NCBI GenBank assembly: GCA_035578905.1
Contig: JAQJVL010000046.1
Coordinates: 2,602,730-2,666,729 of the forward strand
DNA: 64,000 bases
Source: Stictocephala bisonia
Lineage: Eukaryota > Arthropoda > Insecta > Hemiptera > Membracidae
Direction: 5' to 3'
Shown: in pieces, positions 47,033-59,355 of the stretch
How positions within the stretch are numbered: the stretch's first letter is position 1
How the letters are laid out: each line of letters begins with the position of its first letter
The notes under the pieces: generated by a model
Database searches by the model: none
Told to the model about the DNA's origin: nothing
What the model saw: the letters and a program-made list of their open reading frames with translations, nothing else
Made by a program: the position numbers and the translations under genes

Positions 47033-47339
47033 GGACAATTCGTCCCACGGACATTTCGTCCCCAAAGAAAAATGCGGACATTCCGTCCCACTCTGTGGAG
47101 TGTCTACCTGGGTCGGGTTTGATAATTAGTCTCCAAATATTTCTAAACGGACACTTCGTCCCACCCTGAGAGAACCTAACCTAACCTTTTTACAACCCTT
47201 CTCTCAGGTGGGACGAAGTGTCCGCTTAGAAATATTTGGAGACTATTTATCAAACCCTACCCAGGTAGCCGTTCCACAAAGTGGGACGAAATGTCCGCAT
47301 TTTTCTTGGGGGACGAAATGTCCGTGGAACGAATTGTCC
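47033..47339. mobile_element. 307-bp palindromic element with GGACATTTCGTCC motifs
   Basis: GGACAATTCGTCCCACGGAC opens a hairpin whose other arm closes at 47339. Paired motifs include AAAAATGCGGACATT, CTACCTGGGT and CTCCAAATATTTCTAA. A loop of about 35 bp holds two CCTAA units. Repeated GTCC/GGAC boxes make the termini themselves short tandem inverted motifs. The superfamily is unknown to me. Confidence 0.85.
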
Positions 47340-47752
47340 GGACACCTTGTGGAAAAATGTCCGGGATGACTTAAGGAACAATAATGTTTGTTCCCACCTG
47401 ACGGAAAAGTGTAACAGACGTGAAAAACCGACATGTGAAATTTTCTTTATATAAACCGTATTTTTTGCAGATTGTAACTTGATTGCGTAATCGTAGAAAG
47501 AATACTCCGAGAATAAAATATTTCCGTGATGAAATTTTACTTATGATGGGATTAGTTAAAAAAGCTAAAAATTATTTTTTGTATTTGTCTTTTTTCTTGA
47601 TTATTAACAAAACAATTTGGAAAAAAGGAATAGTTTTTTCTAGATTTTTTTACACTTTTTTATACCTACGACCTTCATATTCAAGAAAAAATGTATTATT
47701 GTGTAAAACAGCACAAACATTTTAAAGCAAATCAACTGATTTTATTTGCAAA
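47340..47752. repeat. Second arm of the 44090-44345 inverted repeat
   Basis: 47487-47752 matches 44090-44345 in inverted orientation, about 70-80% identical by eye. The core TACGACCTTCATATTCAAGA is at 47666-47685. The preceding 47340-47486 shows nothing. Confidence 0.7.
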
Positions 47753-49480
47753 CTGCAACTGATCACGACCCTGTTGCGTGCGTGTACAGAATACCCAAGT
47801 GGCGGCATGTCCTCATAGCAGTATGATGCTACCGTTCAACATGATCACGTCCCTGTTGCGTGTGTGTACAGAATACCCAAGTAGCGGCATGTCCTCATAG
47901 CAGTATGATGCTACCGTTCAACATGATCACGACCCTGTTGCGTGTGTGTACAGAATACCCAAGTGGCGGCATGTCCTCATAGCAGTATGATGCTACCGTT
48001 CAACATGATCACGTCCCTGTTGCGTGTGTGTACAGAATACCCAAGTAGCGGCATGTCCTCATAGCAGTATGATGCTACCGTTCAACATGATCACGACCCT
48101 GTTGCGTGTGTGTACAGAATACCCAAGTAGCGGCATGTCCTCATAGCAGTATGATGCTACCGTTCAACATGATCACGACCCTGTTGCGTGTGTGTACAGA
48201 ATACCCAAGTAGCGGCATGTCCTCATAGCAGTATGATGCTACCGTTCAACATGATCACGACCCTGTTGCGTGTGTGTACAGAATACCCAAGTGGCGGCAT
48301 GTCCTCATAGCAGTATGATGCTACCGTTCAACATGATCACGACCCTGTTGCGTGTGTGTACAGAATACCCAAGTAGCGGCATGTCCTCATAGCAGTATGA
48401 TGCTACCGTTCAACATGATCACGACCCTGTTGCGTGTGTGTACAGAATACCCAAGTAGCGGCATGTCCTCATAGCAGTATGATGCTACCGTTCAACATGA
48501 TCACGACCCTGTTGCGTGTGTGTACAGAATACCCAAGTAGCGGCATGTCCTCATAGCAGTATGATGCTACCGTTCAACATGATCACGACCCTGTTGCGTG
48601 TGTGTACAGAATACCCAAGTGGCGGCATGTCCTCATAGCAGTATGATACTACCGTTCAACATGATCACGTCCCTGTTGCGTGTGTGTACAGAATACCCAA
48701 GTAGCGGCATGTCCTCATAGCAGTATGATGCTACCGTTCAACATGATCACGACCCTGTTGCGTGTGTGTACAGAATACCCAAGTAGCGGCATGTCCTCAT
48801 AGCAGTATGATGCTACCGTTCAACATGATCACGACCCTGTTGCGTGTGTGTACAGAATACCCAAGTAGCGGCATGTCCTCATAGCAGTATGATGCTACCG
48901 TTCAACATGATCACGACCCTGTTGCGTGTGTGTACAGAATACCCAAGTAGCGGCATGTCCTCATAGCAGTATGATGCTACCGTTCAACATGATCACGACC
49001 CTGTTGCGTGTGTGTACAGAATACCCAAGTAGCGGCATGTCCTCATAGCAGTATGATGCTACCGTTCAACATGATCACGACCCTGTTGCGTGTGTGTACA
49101 GAATACCCAAGTAGCGGCATGTCCTCATAGCAGTATGATGCTACCGTTCAACATGATCACGACCCTGTTGCGTGTGTGTACAGAATACCCAAGTAGCGGC
49201 ATGTCCTCATAGCAGTATGATGCTACCGTTCAACATGATCACGACCCTGTTGCGTGTGTGTACAGAATACTCAAGTAGCGGCATGTCCTCATAGCAGTAT
49301 GATGCTACCGTTCAACATGATCACGACCCTGTTGCGTGTGTGTACAGAATACCCAAGTAGCGGCATGTCCTCATAGCAGTATGATGCTACCGTTCAACAT
49401 GATCACGACCCTGTTGCGTGTGTGTACAGAATACCCAAGTAGCGGCATGTCCTCATAGCAGTATGATGCTACCGTTGTTG
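47753..49480 (+). repeat. 82-bp satellite, about 21 highly uniform copies
   Basis: GATCACG recurs at 47761, 47843 and 47925, an 82-bp period. Units contain ACCCTGTTGCGTGTGTGTAC, AGAATACCCAAGTAGCGGCA and TCCTCATAGCAGTATGATGC. Most copies are identical except for ACGACC/ACGTCC and GTAGCGG/GTGGCGG alternatives near the left, so it was recently amplified or homogenised. Confidence 0.97.
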
Positions 49481-49865
49481 TTACCGTCATTGGTAAGTGC
49501 ATGAAACTTGTTTTGGGTCTCTGGTGTGAACCTTGCATGAAGGATTCACAGAATCAAAACCTCACAATTTACAGGTTCGTGATTCTGCAATTGTTAATAT
49601 TGAAGATATCTTGGAGAAAATCTTTATATATAGCTCAATCTAAATACCTTAAAATTAAAAAAAAATATATGAAACTTCCGACAAATTATAATACACCTTT
49701 CGTTAGCAATACAAAATTATAAGTTATATCACATGTAAAAGTAATATGAAAAGACCGTGATTGTTGTAAAAAAAGCAGCTGATTTACGGCTAATGTGTAA
49801 CAGCTGACTTATTGTTTAGTAGTCAGCTGTTTACCAATAAATTGTAACTTTTTAGACGTAAATTG
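49481..49865. other. AT-rich spacer
   Basis: A small CAGCTG-containing inverted pair occurs near 49778-49832 (CAGCTGATTTACGG, TAGTCAGCTG). No gene recognised. Confidence 0.45.
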
Positions 49866-50160
49866 GTTTTTCTCGCACATATTCCTGACGAACATTTAGT
49901 CGGACATTGGCTTTTATCACACATATTTGCCGCGAGCTTCTAGTCGGACATTGGCTTTTATCGCACATATTTGCCGCGGGCTTCTAGTCGGACATTGGAT
50001 TTATCACACATATTTGCTGCGGGCTTTTAGTCGGACATTGGCTTTTATCGCACATATTTGTCGCGAGCTTCTAGTCAGACATTGGCTTTCATCACACATA
50101 TTTGCCGCGAGCTTCTAGTCGGACATTAACTTTTGTCGCACCTTTTTGCCGTGAGCTTCT
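49866..50160 (+). repeat. 44-bp minisatellite, about 6-7 copies, left part
   Basis: GTCGGACATTGGCTTTTATC followed by GCACATATTTGCCGCGAGCT repeats every 44 bp (GTCGG at 49899 and 49943). The array is interrupted by a SINE and resumes diverged at about 50392-50450. Confidence 0.9.
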
Positions 50161-50391
50161 TTATTTATTTATTTTTAAGGAGATGCCGATCTCCATCTTA
50201 ACCTTACTCTGCCCATTCCCCATAGACTATTGATCTGTTCAAGGAACTTATTCAGACAGAGTAAGGGGGTGAACCAGTAGAGTAGAAAGTGAATATTACT
50301 GTACTGATAAATTTTCCAGTTTAGGGAGGCCGGATTCGAACCAGCGCTCAAAGTCCTGATGCAATCGCACGGCTCGCCCTAGTAATTTCTA
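50161..50391 (-). mobile_element. tRNA-derived SINE inserted in the 44-bp array
   Basis: On the minus strand the head is AGGGCGAGCCGTGCGATTGC, then TCAGGACTTTGAGCGC and the B box GGTTCGAATCC. A body of about 150 bp follows, and a tail AAAAATAAATAAATAAA adjoins the array at 50161. Array sequence continues on both sides, so the SINE is younger than the array. A diverged relative lies at 53640-53735. Confidence 0.8.
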
Positions 50392-51487
50392 TCCGTACGT
50401 TGGCTTTTCTCGCACATATTTCTGACGAGGTTCTAGTAGTACATTGGGATTCAAGGAGAATTATTAAACCTATTATAAGAAATAAACATAAAACACGGAG
50501 ACATTCAGCACAAAAGAAACTGAAGAAAAATTAATGTTTACTCGGTGACTTTTCATCGGTCTCCTTTTTATACTTGCAAACCGTGTTTCATTTATAAGGA
50601 AATGTATATATAAACATACAGAATCCTACCAAATATTCATTTAATCAAATAAAAGAATGTAAAATGCGCAAGTAATAACTTGAGAACTAAAAAAACAAGC
50701 ATTCATATTTTTTTTAAATCACTGGTTTTCAATCAGTGCTTAATTAAAATTATTAAAGAACTGGTATAATGGAAAAAGGCCAAGCATCTCGATATTAAGC
50801 AGGTCTTGGTAAGTGGGAGCGTGGAATGCGATTCCCAGAAATGTTATGACACATTTTTGGCCGAAATAGCAAAGATGGCACGAAACAGGCGCGCCGTAGG
50901 CGTCAGTATTTGATGAAGCGAATATTAAACGCGCATAAACGAAGAGAGATGAGCGTTTGACTAAGTAAGCGTCTGTATGAGTAAACAGAATAACGATTTC
51001 TCAGGAATCCAAATATAATACAATGATTCTCCTAACCTCTGAGGATAGCGAGTTCAAATTTATTCCTTATAATGTAATCTATATAAGACGCAAACGAGCT
51101 ACATCTTTTGAGAATTTGATTTTCTACTTTTGCAAAAGCTTTTGAAAAGGTTATCGCTCTAGCACATGTGTGTTTATTTTTACATTTATAATAAGTGAAT
51201 TTCTTTAGTAGTGTCTTGTACATCTTTGTGTATTGCATTAGGAATGATAATGTTTTTTTATTTACTTAATAATGCTGTATTACAATTATGATACAGCATT
51301 TATATACACGCAATTATTCTAAAACACGCAAAAACAAATATATAATGTTTCTAATATCTTGAAACACAGTCAAAGTCTATGCACTCATTGATTCTTTGGT
51401 AAAATTCATGAACTTTAGTTATATCTTTAAGAATAAAATATGGAAATTAATGCTCACATTATATAATAATGGTAATAATGTAATGAT
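50392..51487. other. Tail of the 44-bp array, then unannotated sequence
   Basis: 50392-50450 holds one or two diverged 44-bp units. A 5S-rRNA-like phrase (ATCTCGATATTAAGCAGGTC) occurs near 50788-50807, but the rest of a 5S gene is not there. No exon supported. Confidence 0.5.
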
Positions 51488-52072
51488 AAAAACGCACACA
51501 TCCATAGTTAACAAAGAGAAAAAACGCACACATCCATAGTTAACAAAAATAAAAAACGCACACATCCATAGTTAACAAAGAGAAAAAACGCACACATCCA
51601 TAGTTAACAAAGAGAAAAAACGCACACATCCATAGTTAACAAAGAGAAAAAACGCACACATCCATAGTTAACAGAGACTAAAAAACACATAAATTCATAG
51701 TTAACAAAGAGAAGAAACGCACACATCCATAGTTAACAAAAATAAAAAAACGCACACATCCATAGTTAACAAAGAGAAAAACGCACACATCCATAGTTAG
51801 CAAGATGAAAAAATTTCACACATCCATAGTTATCAAAGAGAAAAACGCACACATCCATAGTTAACAAAGAGAAAAAACGCATACATCTATATTTAACAAA
51901 GAGAAAAACGCACACATCCATAGTTAACAAAGAAAAAACACGCACACATCCATAGTTAACAAAGAGAAAACACGCACACATCCATAGTTAACAAAGAGAA
52001 AAAACGCACACATCCATAGTTAACAAAGAGAAAACACGCACACATCCATAGTTAACAAAGAGAAAAAAATAT
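51488..52072 (+). repeat. 32-bp minisatellite, about 18 copies
   Basis: ACGCACACATCCATAGTTAA followed by CAAAGAGAAAAA repeats every 31-33 bp. Length differences come from the A run. Confidence 0.95.
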
Positions 52073-53639
52073 AAGTTTTGAAAAAGCGAGAAAGGTATTA
52101 TATTACATTTTTACTTCTCAGTTAAACTATTAACTCTATCTCGTTAAGAAATATTGTTCATGATGTAATACACCCAAGTATACTTATTTTGATTATTTTA
52201 ATAAATTATTAACTATATGAGTATGTAAGAAAACCTTCGTTTCAGTGGACAGCGCCTATTCTGCTTTTCAGAGCAAATTAATTCATTTAATTTACAATGC
52301 AGGTAAGCCCAAAACCTTGGTTATAAACCAAACCTTTGCCTTTGGGGTGCTAGACTTTTTTTCACGAAAAACAATTTTTTTTCGCTTATATAAAGTAGAT
52401 TATTTAATTTATTGTTTGTTAGATCAGGTTTATTTTTGTAAAATAAACATTTTTTGTGAAATAAAGATACTACTAAATTAAACTCCCTTTCTTTTATAAT
52501 TTATTAATTTAAGGTCTTGCTCCAAGATGCCAGATATAAGCATTATAAAACGAATATTTACGGAATCTTGTATTTGCAATTCTCTGATACACGTAATTAT
52601 GTCTTACTAGGGGACACCCCTGCACGCCTCGCGTGCCACCCCGTTAATCGCTGCACTCGTTATTTCTCGTGAATTTTCACAGCAAATAGTAGTAGGTTAA
52701 CTGTATAACGTAAAATCACAATATTACATTTATTTACAGTATATCACTAACATTACTTATTTTGCTACCTATTCATTAGTATAAATAATCAATGATATTA
52801 CTTAACCTATTTCAAACGTGGTAATTTTATTTGTTTTTTTTTTACAGCTTAAAATAAATTAAATAACTAAAATAACTGCATTAGATTAGTTTAAACTTTC
52901 AAGTTCAGTAATTCAAGAGTCCTACAATCGAATGTTAATAAAAAACCCATGCTTACATCCTTTCCTGGTTTATCATTATGAAAGATATAATCTCCTCACA
53001 ATTACGACAACCATTGTTTCCATTCCACAGCTGTTAAAACTTTTTGGAAATCATTATTCAGATTTGAACAGCTGGTCGCTTCGGTTCATTTAAATCTCTC
53101 CATATTATTCTTATGGCCGAAAAACGTACTCTGAGGGATTTCCACACCATTTAGGGTTTAAATATTGATCAATTAATACCTTATTGCTCATCTACGACGA
53201 GAGGCAAATTTTTTGAAACCTCAACCGTTTAAATTGGTCAAGAAATAAGGGAGGAGTTGCGTTGACAAAAACGGCTTCACTTATTATATATAAGGATCAT
53301 CCTTATATTACTGTATAAGTAGGGCCTATTTCAACCACTTGTTTCCCTCGTCCTCCTTTACCTATGAACCGGACTTGTAGATTATTCTATGGATAAGTAG
53401 TATAAGCCATAATCTATATTTTATCCGTAAGATTATTATTGGTTTGATTTTTTAGTCTAGTTTGTAAAGTAGCTTGATTGCTGTTCTCTTTAGTTTTAAT
53501 AATATGTCAATCATTAGATAATTAGGTACTCAGTTTTATATGTATTAGAAGATTGAGAGTGATCATCGAATGACTTCGATAGTTTTTTTCAAGATAATTT
53601 TTCAAATTCCTCAGTATTTCGTTTCTCTGCACAAAATGT
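52073..53639. other. AT-rich sequence, no gene recognised
   Basis: A GC-richer patch near 52605-52670 has no open frame of note. No repeat array. Confidence 0.5.
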
Positions 53640-53735
53640 TCATGGTGAGAGTTGGTAGGATACTACTGTACTGTCTGATTCAAAATTAGGGGTATCCGAG
53701 TTTGAACCACGATAAAACTGCACGATAACCAATGT
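53640..53735 (-). mobile_element. Diverged SINE fragment related to 50161-50391
   Basis: TACTGTACTG, the TTAGGGG-like segment and CCGAGTTTGAACCACG parallel the TACTGTACTG, TTAGGGAGG and CCGGATTCGAACCAGC blocks of the 50161-50391 copy in the same order. It is a short, decayed piece. Confidence 0.55.
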
Positions 53736-53824
53736 GCGTAAAATATAAAAATAACGTAAATAAAATGAGGATGGTCTAGTTCAGTAGAAACTATATCAGA
53801 TGACATATAACCTGCAGTTATTAC

Positions 53825-54393
53825 TAGGGATGGCAACGATATATCGATATATCGGAAATATCGATAAATATATTTCGATATATTAGTATCGATATTTTCT
53901 TTCGATAATATCGGGCATATCGATATTTTGGTCCGATATCATATCACTAAATATTTACGTTATTCTCTCTCCTCAAAATCATCACAGTTAAAAAAAAATA
54001 GATTGTCTTTTATGCTTATACAAACATACATTGAAATAAAAAAATAACTATTTAATTTTTAACGTGAGGTTTACGCACTCAAATGTAGTTTATTATAACC
54101 CAGTGGGTGGAACGGTTGGCGATCTTATACCAATGTCATTACATTATCAGATAAATGTATTTAATTTTTACATTTAGTAGGCTATCCTAAATAGTGAGAG
54201 CAAAACATGAGTGTATTTTTGGTCATGAAATAAGAGTTATTGCATAATATACAGATAAATCATTTACAATTCGAAATATCGGTTACCCGATCTATCGATA
54301 TTTTTCTTTCGATATTATAGTTACTTCAATATTTGGTTTGCGATATGTTGATAATTCGATGTATCGATATGTTGAAAATATTTGCCATCCCTT
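53825..54393. mobile_element. hAT-type MITE, copy 2 (569 bp)
   Basis: Ends TAGGGATGGCAACG and TTTGCCATCCCTT are inverted. The flanks GTTATTAC (53817-53824) and GTTAATAC (54394-54401) form an 8-bp target duplication with one mismatch, the hallmark of hAT transposition. It shares the ATCGATATTT-rich ends and the ACGTTATTCTCTCTCCTCAA block with the 38578 copy, with an internal deletion relative to it. Confidence 0.92.
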
Positions 54394-55039
54394 GTTAATA
54401 CATATAATGTGTGCTTCAAGTATCAAACCATTAACCCTATGAAAGCTAATACATTTCAAATTTTAAATGGAGGTGGCTAAAGAAACTTAAATATCACGGG
54501 TGGCTTTGAACAATGATATCGGTTAGACATTCAAAACGGCAAAACAACTCCCACACAGAGGTCAGTGTGAGAAACAAAAATAAAACGCACAATAATATGC
54601 TATAGGTGTAAGTGTAATTTATTTGTAAATCTAATTATGAGTTTTCGTAGGACTTCTGGATTCAACTGAATACTTTTAGGTTAACCTAATATTAAAATAT
54701 ATTTCAAAATGTGAATTATAACAATAAATTAGATAGGCACAGAATGGTGGTTCTTACAAACTAGGAAAAGGCTCCGTAAGTTGTAAAGGAGTAAATAAGC
54801 AGACAGTCGCTGGCTACAACAAACAAATCCTGGCAAAGGATGACTATTCATACATATGTCTTTGAACTCAGTCTTTTACGTTCTGCGTTAATATTCCTTG
54901 ATCAAACTTTACATTTATATTGAAATAGGACCCAATAAATGTGATAATCTAAGAAATAAAAAACTTAGTTATCACTTACGAAAAGTTACCTCAGCGATGT
55001 TATTTAAATACAAATTATTGTGATAGGTTGTTTTAGAGA
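54394..55039. other. AT-rich sequence, no gene recognised
   Basis: No supported exon or repeat. Confidence 0.5.
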
Positions 55040-57480
55040 TGAATATTCAATAGAGGACGAGAGGGCCTGAGGGAGGGTGTACGGGAAAGAACGGCTGTGA
55101 TAGGGGGACAGGGCAGAAGGAACGGGCGGGTGAATATAAGGACAGGGAGGGTGTATGGAAAACTGGCAGAAGTTATTAAGGTTTCTCAGTTATGTACGAC
55201 TGTGGTAGGGTGACAGGGCAGAAGGAACGGACGGGTGAATATAAGGACAGGGATGTACGGGAAACTGGCAAAAGGTATTAAGGTCTTTAATTATGTACGA
55301 CTGTGATAGGGTGACAGGGCAGAAGGAACAGACGGGTGTATATAAGGACCGGGATGTACGGGAAACTGGCAAAAGGTATTAAGGTCTTTAATTATGTACG
55401 ACTGTGATAGGGCGACAGGGCAGAAGGAACAGACGGGTGTATATAAGGACCGGGATGTACGGGAAACTAGCAAAAGGTATTAAGGTCTTTAATTATGTAC
55501 GACTGTGATAGGGCGACAGGGCAGAAGGAACGGACGGGTGTATATAAGGACCGGGATGTACGGGAAACTGGCAGAAGTTATTAAGGTTTCTTAGTTATGT
55601 ACGACTGTGGTAGGGTGACAGGGCAGAAGGAACGGACGGGTGAATATAAGGACAGGGATGTACGGGAAACTGGCAAAAGGTATTAAGGTCTTTAATTATG
55701 TACGACTGTGATAGGGCGACAGGGCAGAAGGAACGGGCGGGTGTATATAAGGACCGGGATGTACGGGAAACTGGCAAAAGGTATTAAGGTCTTTAATTAT
55801 GTATGACTGTGATAGGGCGATAGGGCAGAAGGAACGGACGGGTGAATATAAGGACCGGGATGTACGGGAAACTGGCAGAAGTTATTAAGGTTTCTTAGTT
55901 ATGTACGACTGTGATAGGGCGACAGGGCAGAAGGAACGGACGGGTGTATATAAGGACCGGGAGAATGTACGGGAAACTTGCCAAAGGTATTAAGGTCTTT
56001 AATTATGTACGACTGTGATAGGGCGAGAGGGCAGAAGGAACGGACGGGTGATTATAAGGACAGGGATGTACGGGAAACTGGCAAAAGGTATTAAGGTCTT
56101 TAATTATGTACGACTGTGATAGGGCGACAGGGCAGAAGGAACGGACGGGTGTATATAAGGACCGGGATGTACGGGAAACTGGCAAAAGGTATTAAGGTCT
56201 TTAATTATGTACGACTGTGATAGGGCGACAGGGCAGAAGGAACGGACGGGTGTATATAAAGACCGGGATGTACGGGAAACTGGCAAAAGGTATTAAGGTT
56301 TCTTAGTTATGTACGACTGTGGTAGGGCGACAGGGCAGAAGGAACGGACGGGTGAATATAAGGACCGGGATGTACGGGAAACTGGCAAAAGGTATTAAGG
56401 TCTTTAATTATGTACGACTGTGATAGGGCGACAGGGCAGAAGGAACGGACGGGTGAATATAAGGACCGGGATGTACGGGAAACTGGCAAAAGGTATTAAG
56501 GTCTTTAATTATGTACGACTGTGATAGGGCGACAGGGCAGAAGGAACGGACGGGTGAATATAAGGACCGGGATGTACGGGAAACTGGCAAAAGGTATTAA
56601 GGTCTTTAGTTATGTACGACTGTGATAGGGCGACAGGGCAGAAGGAACGGACGGGTGAATATAAGGACCTGTATGTACGGGTAACTGGCAAAAGGTATTA
56701 AGGTCTTTAATTATGTACGACTGTGATAGGGTGACAGGGCAGACGGAGCGGACGGGTGAATATAAGGACCGGGATGTACGGGAAACTGGTAAAAGGTATT
56801 AAGGTCTTTAATTATGTACGACTGTGATAGGGTGACAGGGCAGACGGAGCGGACGGGTGTATATAAGGACCAGAATGTACGGGAAACTGACAAAAGGTAT
56901 TAGTGTCATTAATTATGTACGACTGTGATAGGGCGATAGGGCAGACGGAGCGGACGGGTGTATATAAGGACCGGGAGAATGTACGGGAAACTGGCAAAAG
57001 GTATTAAGGTCTTTAATTATGTACGATTGTGATTGGGCGATAGGGCAGACGGAGCGGATGGGTGTATATAAGGACCGGGAGAATGTACGGGAAACTGGCA
57101 AAAGGTATTAAGGTCTTTAATTATGTACGACTGTGATAGGGCGATAGGGCAGACGGAGCGGACGGGTGAATATAAGGACCGGGATGTACGGGAAACTGGC
57201 AAAAGGTATTAAGGTCTTTAATTATGTACGACTATGATAGGGCGATAGGGCAGATGGAGCGGACGGGTGTATATAAGGACCGGGAGAATGTACGGGAAAC
57301 TATCAAAAGTTATTAAGGTTTCTTAGTTATGTACGACTGTGATAGGGCGACAGGGCAGACGGAACGGACGGGTGAATATAAGGACAGGGAGGGTGTATGG
57401 GAAACTGGCAGAAGTTATTAGGTTTCTTAACTATGTACGGCTGTGATAGGGGGATGAAGGACAGGGAGGATGAAGTGCGG
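55040..57480 (+). repeat. 101-bp satellite, about 24 copies
   Basis: TTTAATTATGTACGACTGTG recurs every 101 bp (55286, 55387 and onward). Units contain GACAGGGCAGAAGGAACGGA, TATATAAGGACCGGGATGTA and GGGAAACTGGCAAAAGG. Right-hand copies (after 56700) share GCAGACGGAGCGG and GGGAGAATG variants. Edge copies at both ends carry GGAGGGTGTA and lack uniformity. 60-codon open frames recur once per unit on the minus strand and are not genes. Confidence 0.96.
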
Positions 57481-57544
57481 AGGGACTGGCGTTCTTATAA
57501 CGGTTGAGGAAATTATGGACCACATGTTAAATCAAACTTGAAAA
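57481..57544. other. Short junction between arrays
   Basis: No feature. Confidence 0.4.
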
Positions 57545-58285
57545 AGCGAGGTGTCGAGAGACGGTATGAGTGAGTGTGAAAGTGGTGTGGTGTTGTGCGA
57601 GCTCAAGAGAAGTAGCGTGTTGAGAGACGGTTGTAAGAGTGGTTGTTTGTGTGTATGTTCAGGAGAAGTAATGTGTTCGAGATACGGTAAGAGTGAGAGT
57701 GGTGTGCGTGTTCGTGACATGTAACGTGTCGAGAGCCGGTATGAGTGACTGTAAGCGTGGTGGTTTGAGTGTGTAATCGTTCGAGATACGGTGAGAGTGG
57801 TTTTGATTTGTGTACGTGTTAAGGAGAAGTGGCATGTAGAGAGACGGTATAAATGAGTGTGTGGTGTTGGGTGCAATGAGCTGTTTTGTGTGCTTGTAAG
57901 AGTGAGAGTGTTTTGCGAGATACGTTAAGAGTGATAGTGGTGTTGTACGTGTTCTGGAGAAGTAGTTTGTCGAGAGACGGTATTAGTGAGTGAGAGTGGT
58001 GTTGTTTTGTGCGTGTTCTGGAGAAGTAGTTTGTCGAGAGACGGTATTAGTGAGTGAGAGTGGTGTTTTTTGTGCGTGTTCTGGAGAAGTAGTTTGTCGA
58101 GATACGGTATTAGTGAGTGAGAGTGGTGTTGTTTTGTGCGTGTCGAGAGACGGTATCAGTGAGTGAGAGTGGTGTTGTTTTGTGCGTGTTCGGGAGATGT
58201 AACGCGTCGAGATACGGTATTAGTGAGTGAGAGTGGTGTTGTTTTGTGCGTGTTCTGGAGATGTAACGTGTCGAGAGACGGTAAT
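57545..58285 (+). repeat. About 64-bp tandem repeat, 11-12 copies, degenerate on the left
   Basis: TCGAGAGACGGTATTAGTGA followed by GTGAGAGTGGTGTTGTTTTG and GTTCTGGAGAAGTAGTTTG repeats every 62-66 bp. Copies after about 57950 are uniform, those before are scrambled. Confidence 0.88.
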
Positions 58286-58877
58286 TGTGTTGTTTTTCCT
58301 GGCTCATCGCCTTTGAAGCATTCCTATCATCGTTAACTACAACGTAAGAATTTATTATTCGATGTCACCCATGTTTCTTGATGACTCACTCCTCTGGCTC
58401 GTGCCTTTGGTTTATTCCAACTGACATCTGCAATTCATTATTATTCTGTCCATGTCACATCTTTCACGATGCCAGAACAGTTTTATTGGTGGGAAAAATT
58501 CATATGTTATTAAGTGCAATTTTATGCTGTATATATGAAGATGAAAGGTAATAAGTGTCTAGACATGTCTATTTATAGCATATTTACGACTTAATAGGTG
58601 TAACGGCACCACTAGATACTAGTTGAAAAAGACACAGGTGCGCGGCGAGTATCGGCAACGTCGCACTAAGATTACAACGGTGGGGAAAGCTCACTGATTA
58701 GGCTCTTCACTGCTTTGACATCACCTTTAAAATATCAATCACTACAAAACCTAACAGCACTCGAACGTTCCGACAAAACGTTCGACTAACAGAAGCAGTT
58801 TCAAAGTACTCTTGTCAGTTTTGAAATGCTTAGTAAAAATAATTTCAAGAATGAATGTGCCATATTGTGTGTAATAA
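58286..58877. other. No gene recognised
   Basis: No exon or array supported. A short inverted motif GAACGTTCCGACAAAACGTTCG occurs near 58763-58784. Confidence 0.45.
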
Positions 58878-59269
58878 CCCGTAACTACTCTGCTCATTTT
58901 GACTAACATTAGTACTATCGTGGGGTCAAAACTGACCCCAATTAAAAAAAAAAAACATTAAAAATATCATAAATGTTATTTTAGTAAGATAAATGATAAT
59001 AACCCTTTCTCTATTTTGTCTTCTTGCAAATAGAACCATTTTGGACATTATTTTATAATTAATAGAGTTTTTACTTTAAATTTTCTTCAATGTTACGAAC
59101 TGACCCCAGATATGGAGTGACCGAACAAGAAACCACCACATGCACCATTTGTCTCAATAGCTGAAAAGAGATTAGATAAAGAGATAGCACAATCTTGCAA
59201 GCACAACAGATTTTAAATAAAATAATTACACTGTGGGGTCAAAAATGACCCCAGCATAGTAGTTAAGGG
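58878..59269. mobile_element. Possible piggyBac-like MITE
   Basis: The right end, read inward, is CCCTTAACTACTATGCTGGG and abuts TTAA at 59270-59273. The left end reads CCCGTAACTACTCTGCTCAT and abuts TAATAA. Palindromic TGGGGTCAAAACTGACCCCA near 58920 and GGGGTCAAAAATGACCCC near 59234 sit subterminally. TTAA flanking and CCC-starting ends fit piggyBac, but the left TTAA is not intact. Confidence 0.5.
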
Positions 59270-59355
59270 TTAAGTTAAAGCTGCCAATTTTGCGTCATAA
59301 CTTTTCTCCGGCCCTACTCCCCTGATGTTAAGAGTTTTCTACTCCCCTGATGTTC

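Noticed and set aside
45738..47122. Two small frames with the same peptide (VWVLPNRNVVIGNFHV) on opposite strands
   Set aside because: They are the two arms of the 45850-46971 hairpin, not independent genes.
50770..50860. 5S rRNA-like phrase ATCTCGATATTAAGCAGGTC
   Set aside because: Only about 40 bp resembles 5S rRNA and the 5' half and terminal stem are absent; at best a 5S-derived relic.
55190..57202. Twelve or so nearly identical 60-codon minus-strand frames
   Set aside because: One per pair of 101-bp units; a by-product of the satellite.
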